In this document: piece by piece, positions 8,524 to 16,280 of the stretch | Layout: every line of letters begins with the position of its first letter | Numbering within the stretch: position 1 is the stretch's first letter | Source of the DNA: Niameybacter massiliensis | GTDB lineage: Bacteria; Bacillota; Clostridia; Lachnospirales; Cellulosilyticaceae | Direction: 5' to 3' | Length of the DNA: 64,000 bases | NCBI RefSeq assembly: GCF_001282685.1 | Contig: NZ_LN875034.1 | Coordinates: 436,157-500,156 of the forward strand | The notes under the pieces: model-generated | What the model saw: the letters and a program-made list of their open reading frames with translations, nothing else | What the model was told of the DNA's origin: nothing | The model's database searches: none | Translations under genes and position numbers: made by a program

Positions 8524-8679
8524 ATGGCTAAAAAAGGTATGAGAAGACCAGATGTTAATGATCCACATGGTTTAGAAAGTAATAGTAAGTCTCATTTTCC
8601 TAAAAATGATGTAGAACCTGTTCCAGAAATTAGTGGTAAAGCAAAGACAGGTAATAAAAAAGCAGGAAAAATTTATTAA
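8524..8679 (+). CDS. Small basic/proline-rich hypothetical protein (51 aa)
   Basis: A 51-aa reading frame starts at an ATG 9 bp after AAAGGTG and ends at TAA, 28 bp before a strong terminator. The product starts MAKKGMRRPDVNDPHG and contains SHFPKNDVEPVPEISGKAK; it has no hydrophobic stretch and is rich in Lys, Pro and Gly. The clean ribosome site, the terminator and the ordered composition argue that it is real. I believe similar short proteins exist in Lachnospiraceae but cannot confirm it. The role is unknown; it is probably a soluble, disordered protein. Confidence 0.65.
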   Translation: MAKKGMRRPDVNDPHGLESNSKSHFPKNDVEPVPEISGKAKTGNKKAGKIY

Positions 8680-8707
8680 ATAGCACATTCTAGATGAAAG
8701 TAAAATT

Positions 8708-8750
8708 AAAGGGCTGTCATAAAATGAAAGTTATTTTGTGGCAGCCCTTT
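8708..8750 (+). terminator. Terminator after the 51-aa gene
   Basis: An 18-bp stem, AAAGGGCTGTCATAAAAT with its near-perfect complement, and a 7-nt loop lie just after the small gene. The downstream T run is only three bases. Confidence 0.75.
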
Positions 8751-8845
8751 CAAAGCTATTTATTTAATTTCTTGACGAACGGCATACTATCCTCTACACT
8801 TGAAATGGCAAGAATTATTTTTTGCATACATTAAGATAATAAGGA

Positions 8846-8970
8846 GAGTGAATAGAACAATGGATATTGGACCGAGTAGTCCCAGGTACAAGGTTTTAAA
8901 ATCAAATAATAAAATGATTTCTTTTTGTTAGTACAAGATGCCTAGTCGCTTTTTTAGGTCCCTTGTCTAA
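8846..8970 (+). ncRNA. Structured 5' leader upstream of corA (unassigned)
   Basis: The 315-bp gap before corA holds no gene. From about 8846 three hairpins can be drawn: GGAC-cgagta-GTCC near 8869, AAATCA/TGATTT near 8900-8921, and ACAAGxxxCCTA/TAGGxxCTTGT at about 8932-8970. The last ends 25 bp before the start codon. TACAAG occurs twice, so alternative pairings with CCTTGT are possible, as in a switching leader. It does not match the M-box, NiCo or yybP-ykoY consensus that I know. A magnesium- or metal-responsive role is inferred only from the downstream gene. Confidence 0.4.
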
Positions 8971-8994
8971 TGAAAAGACGAAGGATGTGAAAAA

Positions 8995-9924
8995 ATGATT
9001 AGTATGTATAAAACTCAACATGACCGTCTAGAACTCATGCAATCTTTTGAAACTGGAACTTGGATAAATGTAGAAAATCCAACCTTAGAAGAGATGGATT
9101 ATCTCTCAAAAACTTTTGGTATTGCACCTGAAGATTTAAAAGCAGGTCTTGACGAAGAAGAACGTGCTCACATTAATACGGAAGATGATTATACAGTTAT
9201 TATCGTAGACGTTCCTATTAAAGATGAAGAGGGTGTGCACGAATATGTAACAATACCTATGGAAATTGTAATTAGTGAACATTTCATTATGACTATTTGT
9301 CTTAGACGTGTAGAAATGATTCAAGACTTTATTACAGGAAAAGTAAAGACATTCTATACCTTTAAAAAAACAAGATTCATTCTGCAACTACTTTATAAAA
9401 ATGCTTCTTATTATCTTCAATATCTAAGATATATAGATAAAGCAAGTAACAAAGTAGAACAAGAATTAAATAAAGCAATGAGAAATAAAGAACTTATACA
9501 ACTTTTAGAATTAGAAAAGAGTTTGGTTTACTTTACCACATCATTACGAGCAAATGAAATAGTATTCGAAAAAATGATGCGCATGGAGAAAATCAAACAA
9601 TACCCAGAAGATAAGGATTTATTAGAAGACCTTATTATTGAAAATAAACAGGCGATGGAGATGGCCAATATATATAGTAGTATTTTAAGTGAGACAAGAG
9701 ATGCCTTTGCTTCTGTTATATCTAATAACTTAAATATTGTGATGAAAACCCTAACATCATTAACCATAGTACTTTCTATTCCTACAATGATTTTCAGTTT
9801 ATTTGGTATGAATGTGCCCCTCCCTTTTATGCATGATCCAGCAGGTCTTGTGTATATCTTATTTGGCTGTTTTATTTTAATTATTATAGGTGTGATTATT
9901 ATGTTTCGTAAGAAAATGTTCTAG
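8995..9924 (+). CDS. corA: CorA-family divalent cation (magnesium) transporter
   Basis: 309 aa. A large acidic N-terminal cytoplasmic domain (about 1-245) is followed by two C-terminal helices (about 250-270 and 280-302) and a basic tail. The defining GMN motif (Gly271-Met272-Asn273, in LFGMNVPLPF) closes the first helix and forms the pore mouth. The family assembles as membrane pentamers that admit Mg2+ and sometimes Co2+ or Ni2+. The ATG at 8995 is preceded by AAGGATGTG. The gene stands alone after a structured leader. The length and motifs are normal. Confidence 0.9.
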   Translation: MISMYKTQHDRLELMQSFETGTWINVENPTLEEMDYLSKTFGIAPEDLKAGLDEEERAHINTEDDYTVIIVDVPIKDEEGVHEYVTIPMEIVISEHFIMTICLRRVEMIQDFITGKVKTFYTFKKTRFILQLLYKNASYYLQYLRYIDKASNKVEQELNKAMRNKELIQLLELEKSLVYFTTSLRANEIVFEKMMRMEKIKQYPEDKDLLEDLIIENKQAMEMANIYSSILSETRDAFASVISNNLNIVMKTLTSLTIVLSIPTMIFSLFGMNVPLPFMHDPAGLVYILFGCFILIIIGVIIMFRKKMF

Positions 9925-10043
9925 TAAATTTTTTTATTATTTTGTAAAAAAACGTATTTTAATCTATAAAGTTAAGTGATAAAATATTCATATAAATATT
10001 ATTTTAGTAAGGGCAAATATTAAAACAAGGGGTAATATTAAAT

Positions 10044-11084
10044 ATGAAAGATAAAAAGGTAACTATTTATGAATGCAATGCAGGGGATATTATTGCAAGA
10101 AACGTTATAGACATCCGTTCAGGTATTACACTATGTCAAGAAGGCCACGTTTTAACTGAGCAAAGTATAGAGTGGCTGAAGCGATTCATGTGTTCAGATA
10201 TTTATATAGAATCTAATACTTGGGATAAAGTATGGCATATACCTGCCGAATCTAAAGTGTCTTATGAACAAGATAAAGAAAAGTTACAAAAGACACTTAG
10301 TGCAATAGGACTAGGAGAAGAAATAGATAAAGAAGCAGTAGAAGAAATAAAAACTACTTTTTTCACAAAGCTTAATAGTAATAGTACAATTATGGGATGT
10401 GTGAATGTAGTTAAAACTTTAGATGAGTATACCTATACACATAGTTTAAATGTAGGGATGCTTTCAGTATTAATTGGTAAGTGGATGGGACTTAAAGAAG
10501 AGCAATTAGAGGAGCTTTTTTTAGCAGGTGTTTTACATGATGCAGGTAAGTATAAAGTTAATCAAAATGTATTAAATAAAAAGGGTGAATTGAATAGCTT
10601 AGAGTACTTAATAGTAAAGAGACATGCAACAGAAAGTTATAATCTTATTAAAGATGTGGATGGAATAAGTAATGCGGTAAAAGAGGGGGTACTTAGCCAC
10701 CATGAACGCATAGACGGAACGGGCTATCCAAGAGAACTAAAGGGTGATGAAATCCACCTTTATGGTAGGATTTTAGCAATTGCAGATACATATGATGCAA
10801 TGATTTCTGAAAGGGTCTATAAAACACGTCAAACCCCATTTGAAGTTATGGAAAAGATGCTGAGTGAGGGCATAGATAAACTAGATACACAGATTTTACT
10901 GCTCTTTTTGAAAAATATGGCGGACTATTATATTGGTGTACAAGTAACACTAAATACTGGTGAAGTAGGTGAAGTGGTTTTCATGCATCCACATTGTATT
11001 TATAGACCGATTATAAAAGTAGCAGAGACTTATTATGATTTAGATCGTAGAACAGATTTAGAAATCGTTGAAATGATCTCGTAA
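10044..11084 (+). CDS. HD-GYP domain protein (probable c-di-GMP phosphodiesterase)
   Basis: 346 aa without a membrane segment. An N-terminal region of about 115 residues (GDIIARNVIDIRSG) resembles the DUF3391-like domain in front of some HD-GYP domains. The HD-GYP domain at about 125-310 has HDAGK (His165-Asp166), a later SHHERIDGTGYP and IADTYDAMISERVYK. All metal-binding residues of active enzymes appear present. Such proteins hydrolyse cyclic di-GMP and so affect motility and adhesion. The gene is monocistronic with a strong terminator. A GGDEF protein of opposing activity is encoded at 27645. Confidence 0.9.
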   Translation: MKDKKVTIYECNAGDIIARNVIDIRSGITLCQEGHVLTEQSIEWLKRFMCSDIYIESNTWDKVWHIPAESKVSYEQDKEKLQKTLSAIGLGEEIDKEAVEEIKTTFFTKLNSNSTIMGCVNVVKTLDEYTYTHSLNVGMLSVLIGKWMGLKEEQLEELFLAGVLHDAGKYKVNQNVLNKKGELNSLEYLIVKRHATESYNLIKDVDGISNAVKEGVLSHHERIDGTGYPRELKGDEIHLYGRILAIADTYDAMISERVYKTRQTPFEVMEKMLSEGIDKLDTQILLLFLKNMADYYIGVQVTLNTGEVGEVVFMHPHCIYRPIIKVAETYYDLDRRTDLEIVEMIS

Positions 11085-11121
11085 TAGAAAATAATAAACT
11101 GTATCATTTTACATATAGATA

Positions 11122-11173
11122 AAGAGGCTGTTACTAACTTGGTCAATGAGAAGAGTTAGTAGCAGCTTTTTAT
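11122..11173 (+). terminator. Terminator after the HD-GYP gene
   Basis: AGGCTGTTACTAAC pairs with GTTAGTAGCAGCTT across a 14-nt loop, followed by a run of T. Confidence 0.85.
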
Positions 11174-11230
11174 TTACTTAAGATAGAAGCATACAGGCAG
11201 TTAGAAATTGTATAAGGATAAAAATAAATA

Positions 11231-11286
11231 AGACCTAGCTAGTGATGGAAGCTATAAGTAAGTGCATCCATGACCAGCTAGGTCTT
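11231..11286 (-). terminator. Terminator of ileS
   Basis: GACCTAGCT (11232-11240) pairs with AGCTAGGTC (11276-11284), with a second inner pairing ATGGA/TCCAT. The minus-strand side continues as T-rich DNA. It lies 31 bp past the ileS stop. Confidence 0.8.
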
Positions 11287-11316
11287 TAAAGTTAGAAATT
11301 ATATAGAGCTTATAAA

Positions 11317-14300
11317 TTAAGCACGTTTAACAGAAAGTGTTACAGTTTCACCGTTAACTTTCCATTCTTTTGTATAACCATCAACAAGAGTGCCTTCTGC
11401 TACTTCATTTGCAAGAACTTCAGATGCAATTTCAGCATTGTTTCTTGTCATAAGGTCAGCAATCTTAGCATTATCTGCATAACCAACTAAGATGTGATCT
11501 TGAACTTCGAAGTCAGCTTCTTTTCTCATTGTTTGGATTTTAGAAATGATTTCACGTACGAAACCTTCTTCAATGAGTTCTTCTGAAAGGTTAGTATCAA
11601 GTACAACTGTGAAACCACCTTCACTTTGTGCTACGAAACCTTCTTTTTGAGCTGTAGCGATAAGAACATCATCTTTTGTAAGCTCAATTTCTTGACCGTT
11701 GATATCAAGTTTAAGAACGCCTGTTGCATTAAGTTCAGCCATAGCTTTTGTACCATCAAGCTCTGTAAGAGCAGTTCTGATTGGGTTGAGAAGTTGGCCG
11801 TATTTTGGTCCTAAAGTACGCATTTGTGGTTTAAATGTGTAAGAGATGAAGTCACTTGCATCTTCTGTGAAGACAACGTTCTTAACATTTAATTCGTCTG
11901 CAATGATTTCATTGTATGCAGCAGGAAGAACTTCTGTTGCACCAATTCTCATTGTACCGATTGGTTGACGGTTTTTAATGTTAGATTCGTTACGGCAAGC
12001 ACGACCAAGTACTACGATTTGAAGTACATCATCCATGTGTTTTTCAAGCTCTTTGTTGATCATTGCTTCGTTTGCAACTGGGAAGTCACAAAGGTGAATG
12101 CTCTCTGGAGCGTTAGTATCGTTTGTACGAACTAAGTTTTGGTACATTTCTTCTGTCATGAAAGGAATGAATGGTGCAGATACTTTAGCTAAAGTTGTAA
12201 GAACTGTGTAAAGTGTCATGTACGCATTTACTTTATCTTGTGGCATATCACTTTGCCAGAATCTTTCACGGCTACGACGAACGTACCAGTTAGATACATC
12301 ATCAATGAAGTCTTGCATTACACGAGAAGCTTCGAAGATACGGTAGTTTTCAAGGTTTTCATCAACTTCTTTCACTAATGTGTTAAGTTTTGAAAGAACC
12401 CATTTATCCATCATGTTTAATGAATCATAGTTAAGTTCATATTGTGTTGGATTGAAGTTATCAATGTTTGCATAAAGGATGTAGAACGCATAAGTGTTCC
12501 AGAAAGTACCCATGAACTTTCTTTGTGCTTCGCTTACGTTTTCTGGACCGAAACGGCTTGGAAGGTATGGAGCACTTGCTGAGTAGAAGTACCAACGAAC
12601 AGCGTCAGCACCTTGACCATCAAGTACTGTCCAAGGATCTACTACATTACCTTTATGTTTACTCATTTTAAGACCATCTTTATCACATACGTGACCTAAA
12701 ACGATAACGTTTTTGTATGGAGCCTTATCGAAGATAAGTGTTGAGATAGCCATAAGTGTGTAGAACCAACCACGAGTTTGGTCAACAGCTTCAGAGATGA
12801 AGTCAGCTGGGTAGTTTGCTTCAAACACTTCTTTGTTTTCAAATGGATAGTGAAGTTGTGCGAATGGCATTGATCCACTATCATACCAGCAGTCAATAAC
12901 GTCTGATACACGTGTCATTTGTTTATTACATTTTGGACAGTTAAGGTGTACATTATCGATGTATGGTTTATGAAGTTCGATGTCATCTGGACAGTCAGAA
13001 CTCATTGCTTTAAGTTCTTCAATGCTACCGATAAGGTGTTGGTGACCGCATTCACATTCCCAGATTGGAAGTGGAGTACCCCAGTAACGTGAACGTGAAA
13101 GACCCCAGTCGATTACGCCTTCAAGGAAGTTACCAAAACGGCCTTCACCGATTGATGGTGGTAACCAGTTAACTGTGTTATTGTTTTTAACAAGTTTGTC
13201 ACGAACTTTTGACATAGAGATGAACCATGTGTCACGTGCATAGTAAAGAAGTGGTGTATCACATCTCCAGCAGTGTGGGTAACTATGTTCATAAGGTGCA
13301 GCTTTAAAGAGTTTGCCATTAGCTTCTAACCATTTAAGGATAGCTGGGTCAGCGTCTTTAACGAAGATATCTTGCCACTCAGTAACTTCTGGTGTGAAGT
13401 AACCTTGTTCGTTAACAAGTTGAACGAATGGAAGGTCATTTTCGCGACCGATTCTCGCATCATCTTCACCGAATGCAGGTGCAATGTGTACGATACCTGT
13501 ACCGTCTGACATTGTAACGTAGTTATCAGCAACTACGAAGTAAGCTTTTTTGTTTGGTTTAGCAAAGTCGAAGAGTGGTTCGTATGCTTTGCCGCAAAGG
13601 TCAGTACCTTTTACTGTTTCAACTACAGTAGCTTCTTCATCAGAGAATACACTTGCAACAAGTGCTTCAGCTAAGATGTAGAATGTACCACTAGCATCTA
13701 CTTTTACATAGTTCTCATCTGGGTTTACACAAAGTGCAACGTTTGATGGAAGTGTCCAAGGTGTTGTTGTCCAAGCAAGGAAGTAAGTATTTTCTTCACC
13801 TACAACTTTGAACTTAGCAATAGCTGTAGCATCTTTGACATCTTTGTAGCCTTGAGCTACTTCGTGTGATGAAAGAGATGTTCCACATCTTGGGCAGTAA
13901 GGAACGATTTTGTGACCTTTGTAGATAAGATCCTTGTCCCAGATTTGGCGAAGTGACCACCATACAGATTCGATGTAGTTATTGTGATAAGTAACATATG
14001 GATTATCCATGTCTACCCAGTAACCAACACGGCTAGTCATTTTTTCCCATTCACTTTGGTATTTCCAAACACTTTCTTTACATTTAGTAATGAAGTCTTC
14101 TACACCATAGTTTTCGATTTGTGGTTTACCACTGATGCCAAGAAGTTTTTCAACTTCAAGCTCTACTGGAAGACCATGTGTGTCCCAACCAGCTTTACGA
14201 AGTACTTTGTAACCTTTCATAGTACGGTAACGAGGGATAAGGTCTTTGATAACGCGAGTTAAGATATGACCGATATGAGGTTTACCGTTTGCTGTTGGTG

Positions 14301-14439
14301 GGCCATCGTAGAATGTAAATACAGGGCCGTCTTCTCTTGATTTGATTGATTCTTCAAACACGTTGTTTTCTTGCCAGAACTTGAGGACTTCAAGCTCACG
14401 ATCAACGAAGTTGAGATTGGTATCAACTTTTTTATACAT
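11317..14439 (-). CDS. ileS: Isoleucyl-tRNA synthetase (IleS2-type)
   Basis: 1040 aa from the ATG at 14439, which follows AGGAGGC (about 14448-14454). An upstream in-frame ATG at 14556 lies inside the T-box terminator and is not the start. A class I synthetase that charges tRNA-Ile in the cytosol. The HIGH motif is PHIGHIL, followed by GWDTHGLPVE; KMSKS appears as KMSKHKGN. An editing (CP1) domain lies between, and Cys pairs CPRC and CPKC are present. The HIGH context and length match the IleS2 (eukaryote-like) branch, whose members are often less sensitive to mupirocin; sensitivity here is inferred only. Confidence 0.95.
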   Translation of the reverse strand: MYKKVDTNLNFVDRELEVLKFWQENNVFEESIKSREDGPVFTFYDGPPTANGKPHIGHILTRVIKDLIPRYRTMKGYKVLRKAGWDTHGLPVELEVEKLLGISGKPQIENYGVEDFITKCKESVWKYQSEWEKMTSRVGYWVDMDNPYVTYHNNYIESVWWSLRQIWDKDLIYKGHKIVPYCPRCGTSLSSHEVAQGYKDVKDATAIAKFKVVGEENTYFLAWTTTPWTLPSNVALCVNPDENYVKVDASGTFYILAEALVASVFSDEEATVVETVKGTDLCGKAYEPLFDFAKPNKKAYFVVADNYVTMSDGTGIVHIAPAFGEDDARIGRENDLPFVQLVNEQGYFTPEVTEWQDIFVKDADPAILKWLEANGKLFKAAPYEHSYPHCWRCDTPLLYYARDTWFISMSKVRDKLVKNNNTVNWLPPSIGEGRFGNFLEGVIDWGLSRSRYWGTPLPIWECECGHQHLIGSIEELKAMSSDCPDDIELHKPYIDNVHLNCPKCNKQMTRVSDVIDCWYDSGSMPFAQLHYPFENKEVFEANYPADFISEAVDQTRGWFYTLMAISTLIFDKAPYKNVIVLGHVCDKDGLKMSKHKGNVVDPWTVLDGQGADAVRWYFYSASAPYLPSRFGPENVSEAQRKFMGTFWNTYAFYILYANIDNFNPTQYELNYDSLNMMDKWVLSKLNTLVKEVDENLENYRIFEASRVMQDFIDDVSNWYVRRSRERFWQSDMPQDKVNAYMTLYTVLTTLAKVSAPFIPFMTEEMYQNLVRTNDTNAPESIHLCDFPVANEAMINKELEKHMDDVLQIVVLGRACRNESNIKNRQPIGTMRIGATEVLPAAYNEIIADELNVKNVVFTEDASDFISYTFKPQMRTLGPKYGQLLNPIRTALTELDGTKAMAELNATGVLKLDINGQEIELTKDDVLIATAQKEGFVAQSEGGFTVVLDTNLSEELIEEGFVREIISKIQTMRKEADFEVQDHILVGYADNAKIADLMTRNNAEIASEVLANEVAEGTLVDGYTKEWKVNGETVTLSVKRA

Positions 14440-14542
14440 TGTTTGTGCCTCCTTAGGATTTTTATAAATATATAGTAGCGCCAACAGATATAAACACTGT
14501 AAGGCTTGATGACGTGGGGAAATGCTAAAAAAATATAAAAAA

Positions 14543-14775
14543 GCCCTTCCGTCCACGTTTATATACAGGACGAAAGGGCATTAAGTATCCATCTTCCGCG
14601 GTACCACCTGATTTGCCTATTAGGCCACTCGTTATACCTTTCCTTGAGTTAACGGGAGGATTCCGTCAGAGCCTACTTAGAAGTTCGGTCTGCCACTCCA
14701 AGGTGATTGTTCATATTTTCTATCGTATGGGCTCACACCGTCCCCACTCGCTTTAACGCCTTAAAAATACTACTT
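14543..14775 (-). promoter_or_regulatory. T-box riboswitch of ileS (specifier AUC)
   Basis: Read on the minus strand, the leader has the stem I elements AGCGAG and GGTGTGAGCCC, then GAAC-A-ATC-ACC, where ATC (14707-14705) is the expected isoleucine specifier. The T-box CAGGTGGTACCGCGGAAG (14610-14593) follows. The terminator GCCCTTTCGTCC/GGACGGAAGGGC (14579-14543) ends in TTTTTT. Uncharged tRNA-Ile binding should favour the antiterminator and switch ileS on. Confidence 0.95.
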
Positions 14776-14847
14776 TTCCTTTTCATAGTGTTTCAAAATT
14801 ATATGAATTTATTCCTATTATAAAAGGTAATAAGAAATTTGTAAAGA

Positions 14848-15000
14848 TTATTTGTCGAATGCACCGCCACTTTTCTTATTGTTAAAACCTTTGTGTGTAG
14901 TGATAGAAACATTCTCAGGACGTTTAACTTGATTTTTTTGGTTATTTTTATTCTTTTTAGCTTCAATAAGTTGTTTCATACGTTCCATTTGTGTAGACAT
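14848..15000 (-). CDS. Small basic hypothetical protein (50 aa)
   Basis: A 50-aa frame runs on the minus strand from the ATG at 15000 to TAA at 14848. It starts MSTQMERMKQLIEAKKNKNN, a likely charged helix, and ends KGFNNKKSGGAFDK. There is no membrane segment. The ribosome site is weak (GAAGAG about 10 bp upstream), which lowers confidence. The ordered Lys/Asn-rich composition and the position just upstream of the ileS T-box suggest a real short gene. The function is unknown. Confidence 0.5.
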   Translation of the reverse strand: MSTQMERMKQLIEAKKNKNNQKNQVKRPENVSITTHKGFNNKKSGGAFDK

Positions 15001-15293
15001 AGTTGTGTACTCTTCATTCTATAGATTTGATAACTGTATTGTATATCATTTGGCTGTACATAGCTAGGGCTGAGAGTAGATAAAAGGCTAAAATAAGAAG
15101 GTTATAAAGAAATAATAGAATATGGATTAAACTATAAGTAATGGAGAAAAAATGAATAAAACAACTTGTGTAGAATATATGGATGAGTACAAAAAAGTGA
15201 TATACTAAATAAAATACAAGTAGTGTTTATTTTAATACGCTATAGAGAATATAAGTTCAATAATAGTGTTAGGGAAAAGAGAGGGAAGAAAAA
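15001..15293. other. Intergenic region with no gene recognised
   Basis: 293 bp of AT-rich DNA between two divergent small genes. It should hold promoters for both. I see no convincing hairpin, repeat or further reading frame. Confidence 0.5.
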
Positions 15294-15458
15294 ATGAGTA
15301 CAAAAGTTATAGAGTTTAGTATGGTCACAGGATGGGAATGGTTTGTACAGCTATTAAGTTTAGTCTTATTAATTCCCATAGTGGTAGGTCCTATTATTCT
15401 TATTATATTAGGGATAAGAGCATTAAGTATTTATGTTAAGAAGAATCGTAAAGGATAG
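15294..15458 (+). CDS. 54-aa membrane protein resembling the N-terminus of ATP synthase subunit b
   Basis: A 54-aa frame with AGGGA about 8 bp before the ATG. Its first 20 residues, MSTKVIEFSMVTGWEWFVQL, match the start of AtpF at 32469 (MSSKIIEFSMQTGWEWFVQL) at 16 of 20 positions. The DNA over GWEWFVQ is also nearly identical. It then diverges into one long hydrophobic helix (about 18-42) and a basic tail, YVKKNRKG, with none of the b-subunit coiled coil. It looks like a duplicated AtpF membrane anchor turned into a separate small protein. Whether it joins or competes in Fo is unknown. Confidence 0.7.
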   Translation: MSTKVIEFSMVTGWEWFVQLLSLVLLIPIVVGPIILIILGIRALSIYVKKNRKG

Positions 15459-15572
15459 ATATTTATTGATTTGAGATGGTGATTAGAGAAAGAAGGTAAA
15501 CTAAGATCAACTTGAAAAATAGATAATCTATAAATAGAAATCCAACATAATTTTGGGAAAGGAAATTATATT

Positions 15573-15839
15573 ATGAAGAAAATATTTGCAAAAAGAGCAC
15601 TTATTATAATGAGCATTATTTTTGCTATAGGACTAATGTTTGTATTTAGCTCAGTTAAAGCTGGAGAAAATGCTGGACACAAAGCGATGAAAAATAATGG
15701 TGGTTCAATGGATACAAATGCATATTATCGAGTAATAGATACAACAACACTTAACTATCAACTTACGGGGGGAGTTTTATCTTTAATAGGTGGATGTGGT
15801 GTATTAATAAGTGGATATGCGCTTTATAAAGAGATATAG
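15573..15839 (+). CDS. Hypothetical small membrane protein (88 aa)
   Basis: 88 aa. A basic start (MKKIFAKRA) leads into a hydrophobic helix at about 9-29. A polar, Asn/Gly-rich loop of about 30 residues follows, and a second helix at about 62-83 ends in YKEI. The first helix could be a signal anchor. No family is recognised. GGAAAGGAAA precedes the ATG and a terminator follows. It lies 114 bp after the AtpF-N-like gene in the same orientation and may be co-transcribed. Confidence 0.6.
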   Translation: MKKIFAKRALIIMSIIFAIGLMFVFSSVKAGENAGHKAMKNNGGSMDTNAYYRVIDTTTLNYQLTGGVLSLIGGCGVLISGYALYKEI

Positions 15840-15884
15840 TAATACATATTTATTCTAATGATAAAGAAGCAAATAGTTAATTGT

Positions 15885-15928
15885 TAAAAGTAGTGTTTTG
15901 GTTGAGATAACAAAAGTACTACTTTTTT
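15885..15928 (+). terminator. Terminator after the 88-aa gene
   Basis: AAAAGTAGT (15886-15894) pairs with ACTACTTTT (15918-15926) and runs into a T tract. Confidence 0.7.
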
Positions 15929-16280
15929 ATTTATAAGAATTACGGTATTCCAACTTCGGAGGAACTTAGAAAAGGGGGGGATGATTGTAATCTTAGGCTG
16001 GCTTGTTTTGCGTGCAAATCTTTTTGAACAAAATAAATTAAAACTAAAAGGAGTAGTTTATAATAAATAACATAAGCTACTAAAAGGAAAAGTCCACAAG
16101 TTGTGTAAGAATTGGTGATTTATCCACGTATGTATAAGAAATAATAGAGCATAATGTGGACAAATAGTGTGAAAAGAGTATTCCATTTAGACTACAAATA
16201 ACTATTTATATGATATAATAATAGATAACAAACATAGGTAGACAGCGATAAGTATTTATAAATGAACAGGAGACTATTGT
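15929..16280. other. Intergenic region upstream of pncB
   Basis: There is no convincing gene. A 29-codon frame (15981-16070) follows a run of G, but its product looks random. Three near-matches to the DnaA box lie at 16092-16100, 16120-16128 and 16155-16163. A promoter-like extended -10 is at 16211-16219. Confidence 0.5.
16211..16219 (+). promoter_or_regulatory. Extended -10 promoter element of pncB
   Basis: TGATATAAT fits the extended -10 form TGnTATAAT and lies 62 bp before the pncB start codon. No good -35 box is visible, as is usual for this promoter type. Confidence 0.45.

Noticed and set aside
8846-8970. M-box, yybP-ykoY or NiCo riboswitch before corA
   Set aside because: The conserved core sequences of these classes that I know are not found; only an unassigned structured leader is claimed.
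14440-14556. N-terminal extension of ileS by 39 codons
   Set aside because: The extension reads through the T-box terminator; the ATG at 14439 has a strong ribosome site and the known family start.
15981-16070. A 29-codon frame after a G run upstream of pncB
   Set aside because: A G run can mimic a ribosome site; the peptide has no ordered features, so it is kept only as a note in the intergenic entry.
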